DNA of 64,000 nt from contig VWZW01006249.1 in the NCBI GenBank assembly GCA_013397115.1, positions 3,942,100-4,006,099 of the forward strand, in the 5' to 3' direction. The notes beneath the pieces were generated by a model, which was not told the origin of the DNA, made no database searches, and saw nothing but the letters and a program-made list of their open reading frames with translations. This document shows, in pieces, positions 27,301 through 39,479 of the stretch. Every line of letters starts with the position of its first letter. The stretch's first letter is position 1. The translations under genes and the position numbers were made by a program. Source of the stretch: Edolisoma coerulescens. Lineage: Eukaryota; Chordata; Aves; Passeriformes; Campephagidae.

Positions 27301-30300
27301 GTTCACTTTGACTCTAGTAATTTCTCTAACATACTGGGTACTGTTGAAAAAGCTAATCTTGACCTTCATAGCATCTGCAACTCTCTTCACCTCAATGTTT
27401 CTTACCATTCTCACCAATCTTCTGTGTTCAGGAGTACCCTGACCAAGAGGTCAATGCACTTACACAAGTAAAAAGGACTAACGCAAACTGGAATATGTAA
27501 AAGCCTTTACCAAAACAAGGATATGTTGCAGCTGCTTCTTTTCTCTGACTTACAAAAGCAGACACTCACAGGAAGATTTGCTTTTAATAAATCCCCAGGG
27601 CTGCCTCTGAGCATGTATTAAGTTCTAGGCACTTACAGCCTGATTGTCTACCAGTGTGTTCTGGCACCTTTCCATGCAGAAAAGTTGTGTCCTGAAGCTA
27701 CACACATTGGTCTCATTTCCACATTCTCCTTAAGAAAACCGGGGCATGTTTTCAAAGGCCTAACACCACCAAAGCAATCAGTAATAGCTCTAAAAATTTG
27801 ACAGCTGTCCTATGAGTATTTTAGATAATGTTTTGAGTCAGTGTTAACATAAATATGTCTACAATACCCAACATTCCTGAATATGTTCTTGCCCTGGGCC
27901 CATGACTAAATGCTTGTAGCTGTGATCAGCACTTCCCAAAATTAACCATCTTTAATAAAGACTTAGGAATGTATTTAGGTTTTCTGGTGATAAACAGCTA
28001 TCAAACATCAATAGTGAGCTATGGTTTCTATTTTTCTCTTTCACCAGTCACACTTGCCTCTGCTGCAGTCTTACTTCATATTTTTTCCTAGGTGGATTTT
28101 CAGCATTTTGTGTTAATTTTTTCTTCACTTTAAATTAATAAGTTATATTATTTTCTAATAATTTGTAAATTATCCACACTCAGATTACTAATCAAAAGAA
28201 TGTGTCCTCAGCCCCTCTGACCACAGCCTGCATTTATGTTGACATAAGCTGATGCTGACACCAAAGCCTTGCACACTAAGACCTTACTGGCAGGGAAATG
28301 CTGTGTGTTCCACTCCTCTCCTTTCCTCATTTTCAGTTGTATTTGCTTGCTCTGGCTCTTATGCCAGCTTTGGCACTCATCTGATCCCTCAGAGAGCTGA
28401 TTCAGCTTATTAAACCAGCAGAAAATAGATTTACTGTTGTTCAGGGTTTTGATGCGCTATTTTCCCTGTAGGGACAGATAAAAACACTTAGCCCATTTCA
28501 CCTAATTGCAATCTCATGCTGGTTTACATCAGTTTACAGCAATTTAAATTGAAGCTGCCATATTAATCCCTTCATCCTCACCTACACAACAGCACCTCTT
28601 CCTCACTACCAGTCATTAACAATCATGCAAATGGATGGTGAGCCAGACAGGGCTTTCTTTTTTTTTTTTTTTTTTTTGTAAGGTTGCTCCTTGCTGGATC
28701 ATCTCACTGAACTCAGGAGCTGCACAAGAAATTCAGTTGAGCCTAAAGAGGACTGGACTGGCACTTCCTCCATCTCAGCCCTGAGGGCATCCTGCAGTGC
28801 ATAAATCAGTGCCCAGCAGTGCCTGGCTGCCCCTTCACTGAGACAGGGAGGTGCTAAATCAGTAAGTGCTAATTAACCAGGGGGTCATAACCCGTTTTAT
28901 TCCTGCTCAGTAAAACTTCACCTCAGACATGTAGAAACACCTCTGGATTCCACACTGACTGCAGGATGTGCCCTCACTGGTATCACTGGGCAGAAAAGCA
29001 GCAAATCCCTTTCATACAAGTCACTGGCTCAACCCTAGAAAAGTCTATGATATTCACCTTAAGCTAATCACCACCATCAGTCTCCTTATGACAATTACAC
29101 ATTGTAAGCGTATCCTAAGTCCAATCCTACTCTTATTCATTCCTGCAGAATAACTGGCTTTTTCTGGTTTCCTCACAAGTCAGATAAAAAGATTTAGCCT
29201 CTTCCACATGGATCACAAAGGAGAAATTTAAAACAATTTACTTACCGAAGGATTTCCTTCCGAGTGAAGAACGTGCAATCCTGTTGAAGAAACAAAGTGT
29301 GTCATTGTACTACAGAAACATTGAAAACAACTGCAAAGAATTATTTCTCAACCTTTTGGAAAGAAACTCAGATCTGACAGAGTAACATTAAAGATGACGT
29401 TTGGGTGCCATCTACTTTTCACTCAGAAAGCAATATACGCTATAAAATAATAGAAATATTCCAAGGACAGGCCTATCAGTTAAAAAAAAAAGAATATTGG
29501 TAATGTGATAGTTCAGGAGGAAAAAAAACCAGGTCACTGAGATATTTCTCCAGTGTGGAATGACCAGACCAGAAACAAAATTAAATCCAAAAAATAAGGT
29601 ATATTCCAAAAGTATTCAATAAATGAATATGGAAAACTATAAACAACAAATAGATGACAAAACCTGTCTTCTAACTTGAAGTATCCCCCTACTGGAGACA
29701 GTTGGTTTAATAATAAAATTATGTGGTTATTTATTAGTTATTAACTGTTTTTGCTAACTATCAGTTTGCAGTATGGTCACTTTGGTGAAGGCTGCCATCT
29801 CCTCTATTTTAGGAGCAGGGATTAATGGACAGCCCCTGCTCTGAACAGCAGCAAACTACACAGCTCTCTCTGTGCTATCACAAAACTAGAAATAACTTAC
29901 TAAAATGCAAAGTAGAGCTTGCTGAACATGAGAGAACAGCATACAAGCACTCTCATTCTAAATGGCTCTGTGATGTGACTGAATGTACACCGGTTTAATT
30001 CACTTCATGAACACCTGTGTTACACTAGAATTCAAACACTTCACCAAAGAACCAGAATATGAGCAGTGGAAGAGTTTGCATTTCATGCATTTCTACATCA
30101 GTCACAAAAACCTTATAATTTCAGGTTCTGTGAGGATACATAATAATCAGTCCTATCCCATTCAAAAATAATCCCCTAACCTCCACTATCTTACCCAGTA
30201 TGTACTTAATGGAAATTCTGCCCTGCATCCAAGACTAGGAACGCTAGCAGCAATGAAATATTTGATAATCAGTTGAGAACATATTAATCAATTCAGAGAA

Positions 30301-33300
30301 TATGCAACTTGATCTTAGAGCCAGCTCATGAGGGTGTATATGTAGGAAACAACCACCAACACAGAAAATTCTTCCTGATTATCCACCTCTCTCACAGGCC
30401 CATGTGATGTGGCAAGGCATTTGCCTAACAATTCAGCTCTTTGTAGTTTTCCCCTTTAATGTAAAGATATTTGGAATATATCATCTTTGAAAATCAGCTT
30501 GTGACAAGATAACAGTATCAGACTTGGTAAGTCATACTTAAAGGGTAGAAACAACTACTTTGACTCTCCCAGTCCTGCTCTTCAGTCAACCAGTGAAAAA
30601 GTATTTCTTTCCCAAGCTGAGACTCGTTCAGGCTAAATGCCTGCTTCTTCCAAGGAGGGGAGAAGCAAAGGATCCCAGCTGGCTGAAGCAAAGAGCCTGT
30701 CTCGTGTGTCCAGGAACGCGATCAGTCCCGCAGGGTATCAATTATTGAGCTGGCTCGCTCTCCTCCATACAAAGTGGCAGGAGCAGCAGCTCTTCCTTCA
30801 GTGGATTGTGCAGTTACAGGGCCCAGCAGGAAGCACCTCGGGAGCTGCTGACACTGATGTCACATTGTCTGGGACTGCACAAAGTGATATCGGAGCCAGC
30901 TTCTCAAGTCTTCCTTAATTCCACACATCAACACAGTCAAACTGTCACTTAAGGATGCTTCATTTGCTAAGAAAGGGCAGGTGTAATCTCACAAATAATT
31001 GTAACGCCCTCAGCAGCAATCATGTCTAATTATACAGGCTGGGGAAAACAGCAGCCACTTAACTAGAAAGGTGACAGGGAAGTGATTTACAAATAGAGAC
31101 AAAGATTAAAAAGAAAAGTTACCTTTCACCTTGCAGAAGTCCTGCAAAAATGCTATTGGAAGACAAATTAGGAGGTCACATAACATACCATTTTTGCTGA
31201 CAGTCCACACATTTTTTTATATTTTATTCTGAGTTGCTGCATGACATTGACAACAATAACTGCTGCCTGCCTGGTTTTTAATCAACAAAAATTTTCCTAA
31301 TATAATCTAAACCCCAAGAATATTGAAAACCTCTATAGCAGAAGTAGCTGCAACTATCTGCCTGACCACTGCTGCTGACAGCACAATTCCAATTACACCT
31401 GTCAATTGCATGGAATTGTCAGGGATGAGGGGTGTCAAAAAAAAATTCAAGAGCGGTCTCGCTCTTAAGAGAGACCTTAAAGCTACTCAGGGTCAAAGCA
31501 CCACAAATTCATTGTGACCTGACCTATACTTCTGATCCAGCCAGATGATACCACTTATGAAACGATTTACCATTAAAAGGCCTGTCTGGTGTCAAATGGC
31601 AAATACAAAAGCCACAGCTCCACGTGACCTCTGACAGGGAAGTCCAGCCATCCCTCTTGCTTCTCCCACCTTCTTATTTCTGCCTTTTCCTTTATGCAGA
31701 CTTCACCTTGATGAGCAGAACAACTGCATCAGAGAACTCTGAAGGAAGGAACTAATGTGTGTGTGAATGAACCCAGCAATAATGGATGCATTTCCAGCTT
31801 GGATCATTTCCTTTTAGTGACTTAGAATATAGTGCTGGCAGTGCTGGTACAGGAGATGAAGGTGAATCAAGAATCTATTGATGGCAGGAAAGGGGTGCAG
31901 AACTGACTTTTTGTTCCTTTTTTTTTGAAAGCACAGCCCTCGCTTGGATTTAAATCATGATGGAAAAAAGGTCTAAATAACATAATTACATTTTATAGTT
32001 GCTGGAACTTCAGCAATTTAATTCCAATTTAATTAAAGACTTTTGGCCAAAGAAACGCGGAGGTGAATCATCCAATTTTCTTCTGGCTACTTCATTCAGA
32101 CAGAAAATACACAATGAAGGACAATAAATAGCAAATTAACATGTTAAATTCACTCTCTCATAAGGAAAGGTGAAGTGGGCTCTGGAAAGCATTTGTCATT
32201 TATGCACATAACTCTGATTTTCCTGCAAGCCAGAGGTATCATGGAACACATTTGTTATTTTGCGAACTGTATTTAAGTTTGCTATGAACACAAAAAGCAA
32301 CCTGTCTGTTCTGTTTGGACACTAAAGCGACTGGGAGTCCTGCTAGAAAAGCACAAACTGAACAAATTACTGAGCAAATAAACATTACCAGAGTTTTCAT
32401 AATTCTTATCAGTTCAACAGTTCTGGCAAGAATTGATCCTGGTAACCATTGCCTTTATTTCTAGTGCAATACACTGGCCTGAAAGACTTCTGCTAACAGC
32501 AGGCCCTTGGGGGTTTTAGCCTGTTTAGAACAGAGGCTCTGCCTTGACAGGTCACCTATTCCAGCCCCTGAGAACATACATGCCCCTTTTCCAAGATAAC
32601 TGTCCCACTCAGTCTATCCTTGTGCCCTTAATAATTAAGTTAATTAGAAGTCCAACGTGGGATTGCTGATGGTTGTTTGGAGGTAAGATACTAAAATAAA
32701 TCTGCAATTATCTACTTAACATCTTATAGCAGAGTGAATAAAATCAAGCAAACAGAAAATAAATTTCCCATTGATTTCCACGAGATCATGACCTTGTATA
32801 ATGAGACTTGATTCTCAAATTTAGCATTTAGATGGTTTAATTGCTTCTTAAAATACTTTGCAGAGAGAAGAGGCAGACAGCTGGTGTATTCAGGTTCCAT
32901 GGGTAGCTTGGCTCATGGCTGGTATGGGACTTTCTGCAAGTCACTCAGCATTGCTTGTAAAGCACAGTTAACAGTCCCTGCTCTTAAAACTTTTTTATAG
33001 AAGAGCAGCATGCACATGCTGTTAGTTTTATTCTTTTATTTTCTATGTCAAATGAATGCAGATTTAGGACAGAACAGACTGAAATATGGTGGTCCACCAC
33101 TTTTTCCACTTGTCTGTAGGACTTTACTGCAAACTTCTAGGTTGGTTCTGCTTCGTGTTGAGTTCTACAGCGATTTGAACAAAAATAGGGAGAGAGAGAA
33201 CTGCGCAGACAACGCTGTAGTGTCCATACCCAGCACCCCGGGAGGTGGGGCTCCGCCGTCAGCCCGCGTGTCAGCTGCCCTGGGGGATGGAGTGCCAGCT

Positions 33301-36300
33301 CCCGAGGGCAGCACACAGCTTATGAACGGCAGCAGAGCCCAGCCAACGGGACGTGCCCAATCACCACTTCCAGAAACAAGTATTGTGCATGAAGCACGGC
33401 TCTGAAATCAAGCTAATTTCATGGAGGTATGCAAAACACTTCTCTACAGAACAAAAACTGGAGAAATGAACAACGGAATGAAAGAATAGAAATACTCAAA
33501 TATGCTGTGAAACAGTATTTCTTAAAGCCATGAAATGCTTATTTCTCTTCTAATACAATACATATATATTCTGCTTTATGTATGTATAGTTTCATAAGGT
33601 CAGGTTTATTCTGACGCTGCAACAGCTTCATTGGAAAGTTTTATAAATGAGAAAAAAATATAAATCAGTCTTACACAATCACTGCAAATTAAAAAAAGAG
33701 TCTCAAACAAAAGCCAGGAAACTACAGATAATGCAGACACTGTAAACCGTATAGCAATCTGAGAGAGCAGCCCTTAAAAAATGCTAACTACTGGACGCTG
33801 CAGCACTTTAAAAGATAATATTTCAAGCAAATTACTGCAGAGGTTTCATTTTGAAAATCACAAATGATGTTTTGTTCTGTGCCAAAATACAAAATGTGTG
33901 TAAGAGCATTTAATCAAAACACCATTAAAACGTCATCCTGTGAAGCAACCAGGAATCTGGTACCAGACAGAAGCAAATGAACTTTCATATAAGATCTATT
34001 ATTAACTCTATTCTGGTAATGTTTTACAAATGTAATACTTTCATTTTACATTCCATACAACTAAGACTGAGTCAGCAAGATATTTATGTATTTTCATCAC
34101 TGTGAGTGTATAAAGAGTTAACAGAGTCAATGAGTTAAAAATGCTGTTTGCATCAGAACACCGATGAAAATTTTACCATACAGCTCATCTTTACTTGTCA
34201 TTGTATATGCTTTACAATTACACCCAAGCCAACCAAAACACCCACTGAGTTTCAGAAGGAAAAAATCTGCAGCTGTAAGAAGCAGTTTATATATTCATAC
34301 TGCAACAGGGGAGTAAAAACAAGTCAGACTTCAGCAAGGGCTGAGAAGAAGCAAACTGCCAACTAAAGTAATTTTGCTCAATCTATATATGCACCAAATG
34401 GTAATGTGAAACCAGAACCTGACCAAAAGATATTTTCACAAAAAACTTGCTCCATTATTATGCTACTTTTACTTGCATAATAACAGCAATACTCTATCAA
34501 CTGGAAAATACTTTTTACAGAAGATCCTGGGGAACCTGGGAATGTACTTTTTGCATTCTTGCAAAGGGTTAATTTTCCAAGACCATGGATGAAGTCAAGC
34601 TTGGCTTTTTAAAAGAGAGCTTGATGAACTTGTTTTACTTTACAAATGGTGTTTCTTGACAGATCATAACATAATTTGTTTCATCTAGTGTTGCATAATT
34701 CTCATAAAATACAGTTGAATTGCACTTTGACTTCAATTTTGATAAAAGGAAAAAAGTCAGCTCTGTAATGGAGAAATTCTTGTGTAAAAGAAGCAAGGCA
34801 TTATTTCATAGTACTATACTGTATTGCAATATTGCCAGTAAGAGTGCCAGGGTAAACATCAGTTTGTTTTGAGGCTGCATTAAATAATGTAGCGTAAATA
34901 ATGCCACTAATGAACGAATACAAATGGCTTGCAATAAAACCAGTAACATGTCCTATAATCTCTAGGTTCTATAAGGGAAAAAAACAAAAACAAAAAAGAA
35001 GAACCACTGAATTTGTATCAAATTCAGATCCCTTATTCAAGTAATGCCAGAAAAGGGAATGAGATTGACTGAACAGTGCAGGAGTTTGCCCATAGCCCAA
35101 GCACAGTTTCTCTCCATTTCCTACTCAATACAATTGTTTTTCAGTTAGATATGCCGCGCATCGAGGTGAATATATGGCTCTGATGTTGCATTCCTGTATT
35201 TTCCATTGCTTCAAGCATCTGTACACAGCATCACTGAAGACTCCCTAAAATTTGAGTTCATTTTCTTTTCTCAATATGAGACTTGACCACCAAAATCTGT
35301 AGGCAACTTTTAAAACCTTAATTTTAAAATGTTCATTTACTGCAATGAAATCCATCTTTCTTGCCTATCAATGCTCACCTTTTCCCTCACCAGACCTTGG
35401 TTAGATTTTACATTTTCTGTATAAAAAGCCCTCAACAAACAACCAACCCCCCCGCCAAAACCCATAACCAGAACTCTAAGGGCATAAGAATCATAAATGC
35501 TCAGTAAAATTCCTTTTCTTACAAGGCTAGCATTTTAAATGACATGAATCTCTATGAGCAAACCAGTGCTAGCAAAAGCCTAATTTGCAAAACAATTCAC
35601 TAATCTTATGAAAATGTAAAGAGCTGCCAACTAGAACACTACCATAATAACAGATGATATGATCTTAACAGCAGGTGTTAGGGCAAGGTGTTAGACTGGA
35701 AAGCTGCAAATCTCCTTTCTTTAATTTGCCTCTACCTACTTTGATTTTTAAAAAAAGCTGAAAGGTTTAGTATTATCAAGTTCTATTACAGGTCTCTTTT
35801 ACAAACAGTTTCAACTGGCTACCCATCACCAGTCTTAATGAAGAGCACTTAAAAAACTTGCCCATTGAAAACACTGAGGTCATCCTGTGGGTGACCAGAT
35901 TTACAACTCTTTAATTTAAATTTAAAGGTTCTGCTAAAAAGTGGCTCTTCATTATGACATTTACATGCAAAAAAGGTGCATACACAGGCTTTTCAGAAAG
36001 TTGTAGATAAATCAAACATTTATTTTATTTCATTAATATCATACTAATGATCTGAGATTTATGTACGCTAGCTCTTCAAGCAGGTGATTTTTCTGCAGCT
36101 TAATCTTCACTCCCTAAAGTCAAAGCCACTTGCATAGGTTTTACCATACTTTAAGCACGTGAACTTCTCACTTTTCCATCTCATAGTGTCTTCTATGGAA
36201 CAAGCACGTAAAAAACAATGAATTTAAAAAAAATTATAAAAATCTTCCTCCTGGAACAGCATTTAGGTGCTATAAGCTCAAAGCAATTTGTGCTAAAGAC

Positions 36301-38754
36301 AGAAATAGTAGAAGTTACAACCATATAATACAATGTCCAGAAATATATTTCAATAAAGAAATTATAAGTCTAACCATGAGGTGAGTAAGGTTTTGAACAG
36401 TCTTCCAATAGGGAGCAAGTAAAAAAAAAAACCAACCAAGATATATTTTACAAGAAAGACTGCCTCTTTTGCTTCTGCATGCCGATACTATGAACACTGT
36501 ACCCTGGACTACTATTGTAAGGAGTACAGTACTAACTCACAGACACATAAATTCACAAGAAACTGTTTTAGGAAAAAAAAAAAAGAATAAACGATCCATT
36601 TATAAATGCAATTTATATGTAGAACCCTTCCTGGTCACTGGGGTACAGATGTGCACAACAGACTGTTGCAAAGTGGACTGTGGTACATAGTGTTTTACTT
36701 TGGCCCAGGGTTTAGAGGTCCTGGTAATTCAGCTGCTGGCCCAAGACATGAAAAACCTGCATTAAAAAAATTATGGAAACATTGCCCCATTCTTCTCTTT
36801 TCTATTCTGAAGAAATTCCATGAATGAAAAACAGGCAGGTAAGATGGCAAACTCCAAAGCAAATAGCTCCACTTGTATTATACAAACTGCCTTCTCCCCC
36901 AGGATGCAGTGGAGAGGCAAGAGTTCTCTGTGTGGGTGGCTCCAGCAGTCAGCCCAGGATCTTTTTGTTTAAAAGACTCAAGAGGGATGCAAAACTAATG
37001 GATCAGAGGCAAATCACCATCAAAATTATGCCTTTATCTGATTCTTCACAGCAGGAGGCTAACGTTCCTTCCTAACAAATCCAGCAGGTCAGTTATTGTC
37101 CTGAAACCTGTTATTTTATGGCACTTACCAAATATAACAAGTGCTATTACTAGTCAAAAATTATCTGGCTCTACACTAATGAACTGCAAGTCTGCCTGTA
37201 ACAGAGAAATCCCAAAGGCGACTCAATCCACTGGGCCCCACTCCTGTCAGGCTTCGAGATCAATTACCCAGCATTATGAAAGGCAGGGGCTGCAGAGGCC
37301 ATTAGAGAGAGGCAATTTCTACATGAAGAGCACTGAATTAGGGATGACATTTCAGCTCTTGCATTTGCCAGTTTATGTCAAGAAGATAACATTAATTACA
37401 TTTGGATTTTGTTTTGTTTCACTGCAGTTGTGCTCTGTTCTGTGTTCACTTTTACTGTTAGCAGGAAGACAGACACTGGTGCTTTACAGATCTTTGATTT
37501 CTCTCTCGCCTATCCAGCAGGAATGTGAAAAAGCTTTTTTGGATCTTGGACTGCTAAGTCTAAGACCATTAACTTAGATTAATACATTACAGACTGCTGG
37601 TGAGAAGCGTGACAAAGTGGAAATTAAAGAAGGTCCATTGTCACATTTCCTACAATGACAAAAAAAAGGCTAATTTAATTTATGCCTTATTTTCAGCATG
37701 GGATAATGGTTCAAAGCATTTTAACATATGCACCTGGCCTCACTCTGTGGCTCAATATTTACACTTGTGACAACTCCACGTTAGCAGTAACTTGAAATAA
37801 AATTAGTGACTTAAATTATAGTTTCTACTTCAATGGCTTTAATCAAAGATCACAAAGGTAAAATATTATTAAGTTACCGAGTCCCTTGAGGGTCTGTGTC
37901 TGTCCCTTGGTTATCACAAGATAAACTAAATCTTGATTTCCTGTGCTGCTAATTCAATGCTTGTCACTTCACATAGGAGAACAGAGCAATGCAGGCAGCC
38001 TTGGCTGCCCCTCTTAAGTAGGCAGCTGCCTCCTTCTTTGGCACCCTTCTACTCAATGCTTTGCCTCACAGTATTTTCAGAAACTTGTTCAAGATGCCCA
38101 CTGTGCAGAGCTTCCTGCAATGCATTTCAGTGAGATTTGCAGTGTGCTGAAACATGACTAAAAACTGAGAATTCTTTTTTTTTTTTTTTTATCCTATTTA
38201 AAAGCAGTTGATGCAATGTGAAGTAAATGAAGAAGTACCAAGTTACTCCTGACATAAATGCACACTTACTTATGTTCAGGTAAGAAACTGCTTTCCAGGA
38301 GTGGATGCAAGCATAACGACACCTATTCTGGAATTACATTAAGCATATTTCTATGACTTATCCTTAGAAGTGAATGCAGACAAGATCTCTTTTTTTCCTT
38401 TCCTCTCTATTGTCAGCAAAGGCATCGGAGAGAGAAGTTGCTACACTTTTATCAAGCTAGTCACAATCTTTATTCTGCTTCCTAATTCAGACATTGAGGG
38501 AATTAAATGAGTGTATTCAACAACCCAGCCTTAGAATATTATTACAGCTGCTGGAGGGAGCAGTAGAATATATGCATGCAGGTTACAAAGGAAGTTTTCA
38601 ATTATGTTAGAAAAAAACACTCCCCAAACCAAACAAAAGCCCAAATCACAAACATATGTAGATTACTCCCTTCCATCCCCTAATGCAAACCAAGATATCT
38701 TACCTGGTAGGCATCTAGCTGTTCATCAGTAAATATCGTTTGCTTATTACCCAT
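6378..38754 (-). CDS. CIB2: CIB2, calcium and integrin binding family member 2 (complete, six coding exons)
   Basis: The coding exons, in order of translation, are 38704-38754, 29246-29280, 19843-19954, 12270-12417, 11985-12180 and 6378-6399. They total 564 nt, or 187 residues plus stop, the usual CIB2 length, and every junction keeps frame. The protein starts MGNKQTIFTDEQLDAYQ, with Gly2 available for N-myristoylation, and ends in STFHIRI. The C-terminal half has two calcium-binding EF-hand loops: residues 116-127 (DFNTDNFICKAD) and 157-168 (DMDGDGKLGFAD). Both have Asp at loop position 12, as in the CIB family. CIB2 binds calcium and integrin tails and is known as a partner of the hair-cell mechanotransduction complex (human USH1J/DFNB48). 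CIB3 is the main alternative, but the FNTDNFICK loop, the DGKLGFADF loop and the IDH3A neighbour favour CIB2. The gene is transcribed away from IDH3A, from a TATA-containing CpG island near 39.0 kb. Confidence 0.97.
6400..11984 (-). other. CIB2: CIB2 intron 5
   Basis: A 5.6-kb intron with GT-AG ends. It is AT-rich with no convincing nested gene. It contains copy B of the 99-bp direct repeat. Confidence 0.85.
7530..7628. repeat. 99-bp direct repeat, copy B
   Basis: Partner of 5000-5098, about 95% identical and in the same orientation, inside CIB2 intron 5. It also contains minus-strand AATAAA (7596-7601), a potential intronic poly(A) signal. Its right edge forms a perfect 8-bp hairpin, CTGAACAG-CAAG-CTGTTCAG (7615-7634), which copy A lacks. 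Confidence 0.85.
11985..12180 (-). CDS. CIB2: CIB2 coding exon 5 (two EF-hand loops)
   Basis: A 196-nt exon after acceptor TGTTTAG, ending at donor GTATTA. It carries both functional calcium loops, DFNTDNFICKAD and DMDGDGKLGFAD, and ends in SKAPDFL plus two bases of Ser181. Confidence 0.97.
12181..12269 (-). other. CIB2: CIB2 intron 4 (89 bp)
   Basis: A very short intron between the two EF-hand exons, with GTACTG donor and TTTAG acceptor. The other CIB2 introns are 5.6-9.4 kb. Confidence 0.93.
12270..12417 (-). CDS. CIB2: CIB2 coding exon 4
   Basis: A 148-nt exon encoding residues 67-115 (ENPFKERIVESFSEDGEG through YAFKIY) plus the first base of Asp116. It covers the degenerate first EF hand and the entering helix of the next one. 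The donor is GTACTG, a weak match to the consensus, and opens an intron of only 89 bp. Retaining that intron would add a short divergent tail and then a stop. Confidence 0.96.
12418..19842 (-). other. CIB2: CIB2 intron 3
   Basis: A 7.4-kb AT-rich intron. Open frames here are short and unrecognised. A small 23-bp tandem repeat is listed separately. No RNA gene was recognised. Confidence 0.85.
13846..13914 (+). repeat. 23-bp tandem repeat, three copies
   Basis: The unit begins TGTTTGTGGGATACACAT and recurs at 13846, 13869 and 13892 with a few substitutions. The last copy runs into a short (CA)n stretch. It lies in CIB2 intron 3. Confidence 0.85.
19843..19954 (-). CDS. CIB2: CIB2 coding exon 3
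   Basis: A 112-nt exon after acceptor GTTTACAG, ending at donor GTATCA. It encodes residues 29-66, starting RLHGRYHEMAPN and ending IINMPELK, the helical N-terminal part of the protein that precedes the calcium-binding EF hands. Confidence 0.96.
25476..25905 (-). mobile_element. CR1 LINE fragment, antisense to the plus strand
   Basis: Read on the minus strand, this has the typical CR1 3' region: CTGTGTCCAGTTCTGGGCTC, then CTCTCATATGAGGAAAGGCT, GGGCTGCCCAGAGGGGTTGT, and a 3' end near CAGTCATTCTGTGGTTCTTT. It is 5' truncated. The frames within it are remnants of the reverse-transcriptase ORF tail and 3'UTR, not a host gene. It has the same orientation as CIB2. The 5' limit is approximate. Confidence 0.92.
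28658..28677 (+). repeat. Poly(T) run, 20 bases
   Basis: An uninterrupted run of 20 T in CIB2 intron 2. It has no recognisable retroposon body on either side, so it is called only as a homopolymer. Confidence 0.9.
29246..29280 (-). CDS. CIB2: CIB2 coding exon 2
   Basis: A 35-nt exon between acceptor TTCAACAG and donor GTAAGT. It encodes DCTFFTRKEIL plus the first two bases of an Arg codon that is completed in exon 3. It is too short to appear as an open frame and was placed by protein similarity and phase. Confidence 0.96.
33190..33365. promoter_or_regulatory. CpG-dense patch in CIB2 intron 1
   Basis: About eleven CpG dinucleotides occur in roughly 170 bases, while the surrounding intron is AT-rich and nearly free of CpG. 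It could be an intronic regulatory element or alternative promoter. A 131-codon plus-strand frame (33010-33405) covers it, but that frame has no recognisable domain and is not called as a gene. Confidence 0.3.
38175..38190 (+). repeat. Poly(T) run, 16 bases
   Basis: A homopolymer in CIB2 intron 1, about 500 bp from coding exon 1. No mobile element body was recognised beside it. Confidence 0.85.
38704..38754 (-). CDS. CIB2: CIB2 coding exon 1
   Basis: Seventeen codons, MGNKQTIFTDEQLDAYQ, followed by donor GTAAGA. The ATG has a good context (A at -3, G at +4), and the Gly at position 2 is the myristoylation site of the family. The exon ends in phase 0. Confidence 0.97.
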
Positions 38755-39019
38755 CTTAAATGAGAAATTCTTCCTCTCTGCAAATGCATCCCATTAGAAG
38801 TAGCTGGATTCCTCTGTATTGTAGGCATTTAGGGCACGTATACTCCGCGAGTGTGCTGAAAAAATCCCAGAGCCTGCATTGAACTGGTTTTGGCTGTACC
38901 CGCCCAGTGAGGAAGGACAAAGTCTGGGAAATCTTTGCAAAGGCTTGACTGGAGCGAGCCAGGAAGGAAAGTGTTAAAATCACAGGCAGGTGTCGCGCAA
39001 AAACAGGAATACCAGTGTG

Positions 39020-39440
39020 CCCCTTTTCAGATGCTTTTCTAAGAGGCATACGGAGCTTTTATAACCCAACCCCCGAGCAGCCGCTCCTAGCAGAACGCAG
39101 CTCTCGCTTGGCTCGGGGTCCCACTCAGGGCGCTCCTCACGGCACCTCCAGGATTTGGAGCAGCTCTGCGTCAGCCGGTGGCGCTGGGCAGCGCAGCCGT
39201 ATTGCCAGGCACCCACAGCCAGCCTGGGAACCGGGGAGTGCGGGGGCACCGCACACAGACCCCGGCCAGCTCTGCGAGCTGCCTCGCTCCAGGCTGCCAG
39301 GGGACGCCCGGCCGGGAGCAGCCCCACGCTGTCCTGAGCGGCCCCGCTCCAGCACCGGGTGCCGCGGGGGCTCCGCAGTAAAGGCTCGTGTCTGCACTGT
39401 GCCTATCGAGGATGGGAGTTCACTACCAACGGTACCGAAC
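39020..39440 (-). promoter_or_regulatory. CIB2: CIB2 promoter CpG island
   Basis: A GC-rich, CpG-dense block just upstream of CIB2 coding exon 1, falling off to AT-rich DNA on both sides. Open frames on both strands here reflect base composition rather than coding. Placement relative to the CIB2 ATG indicates the promoter. Confidence 0.75.
39056..39063 (-). promoter_or_regulatory. CIB2: TATA box of CIB2
   Basis: The minus strand reads GGGTTATAAAAGCTCC, a canonical TATAAAAG, at the edge of the CpG island. Usual spacing puts the start site near 39030 and gives a 5'UTR of about 275 nt if it is unspliced. Confidence 0.55.
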
Positions 39441-39479
39441 TCCCGGGTACAGCAGTGAACGCAAGGACTCCTTCGCACA

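Larger units (their letters stand above)
19955..29245 (-). other. CIB2: CIB2 intron 2
   Basis: A 9.3-kb intron holding a CR1 fragment and a 20-base poly(T) run (28658-28677). No nested coding gene is supported; overlapping frames on both strands near 26-27.4 kb look like chance. Confidence 0.85.
29281..38703 (-). other. CIB2: CIB2 intron 1
   Basis: A 9.4-kb AT-rich first intron. It contains a CpG-dense patch near 33.2-33.4 kb (listed separately) and a poly(T) run at 38175-38190. No nested gene is supported. Confidence 0.85.

Noticed and set aside
27050..27442. 130-codon plus-strand and 98-codon minus-strand frames
   Set aside because: Mutually overlapping, compositionally biased, inside CIB2 intron 2, with no known motif.
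28658..28677. Poly(T) as the tail of a retroposed gene or SINE
   Set aside because: No retroposon body, target-site duplication or coding remnant was recognised next to it.
33010..33405. 131-codon plus-strand frame with a hydrophobic start
   Set aside because: Lies in CIB2 intron 1 on the opposite strand. The start is low-complexity aromatic and the rest follows the CpG patch composition; no family recognised.
6378..38754. Assignment as CIB3 rather than CIB2
   Set aside because: Some N-terminal residues resemble CIB3, but the FNTDNFICK and DGDGKLGFADF loops and the neighbouring IDH3A fit CIB2.
39015..39478. Long frames on both strands (up to 147 codons)
   Set aside because: They lie in the CIB2 promoter CpG island, where stop codons are rare because of composition.
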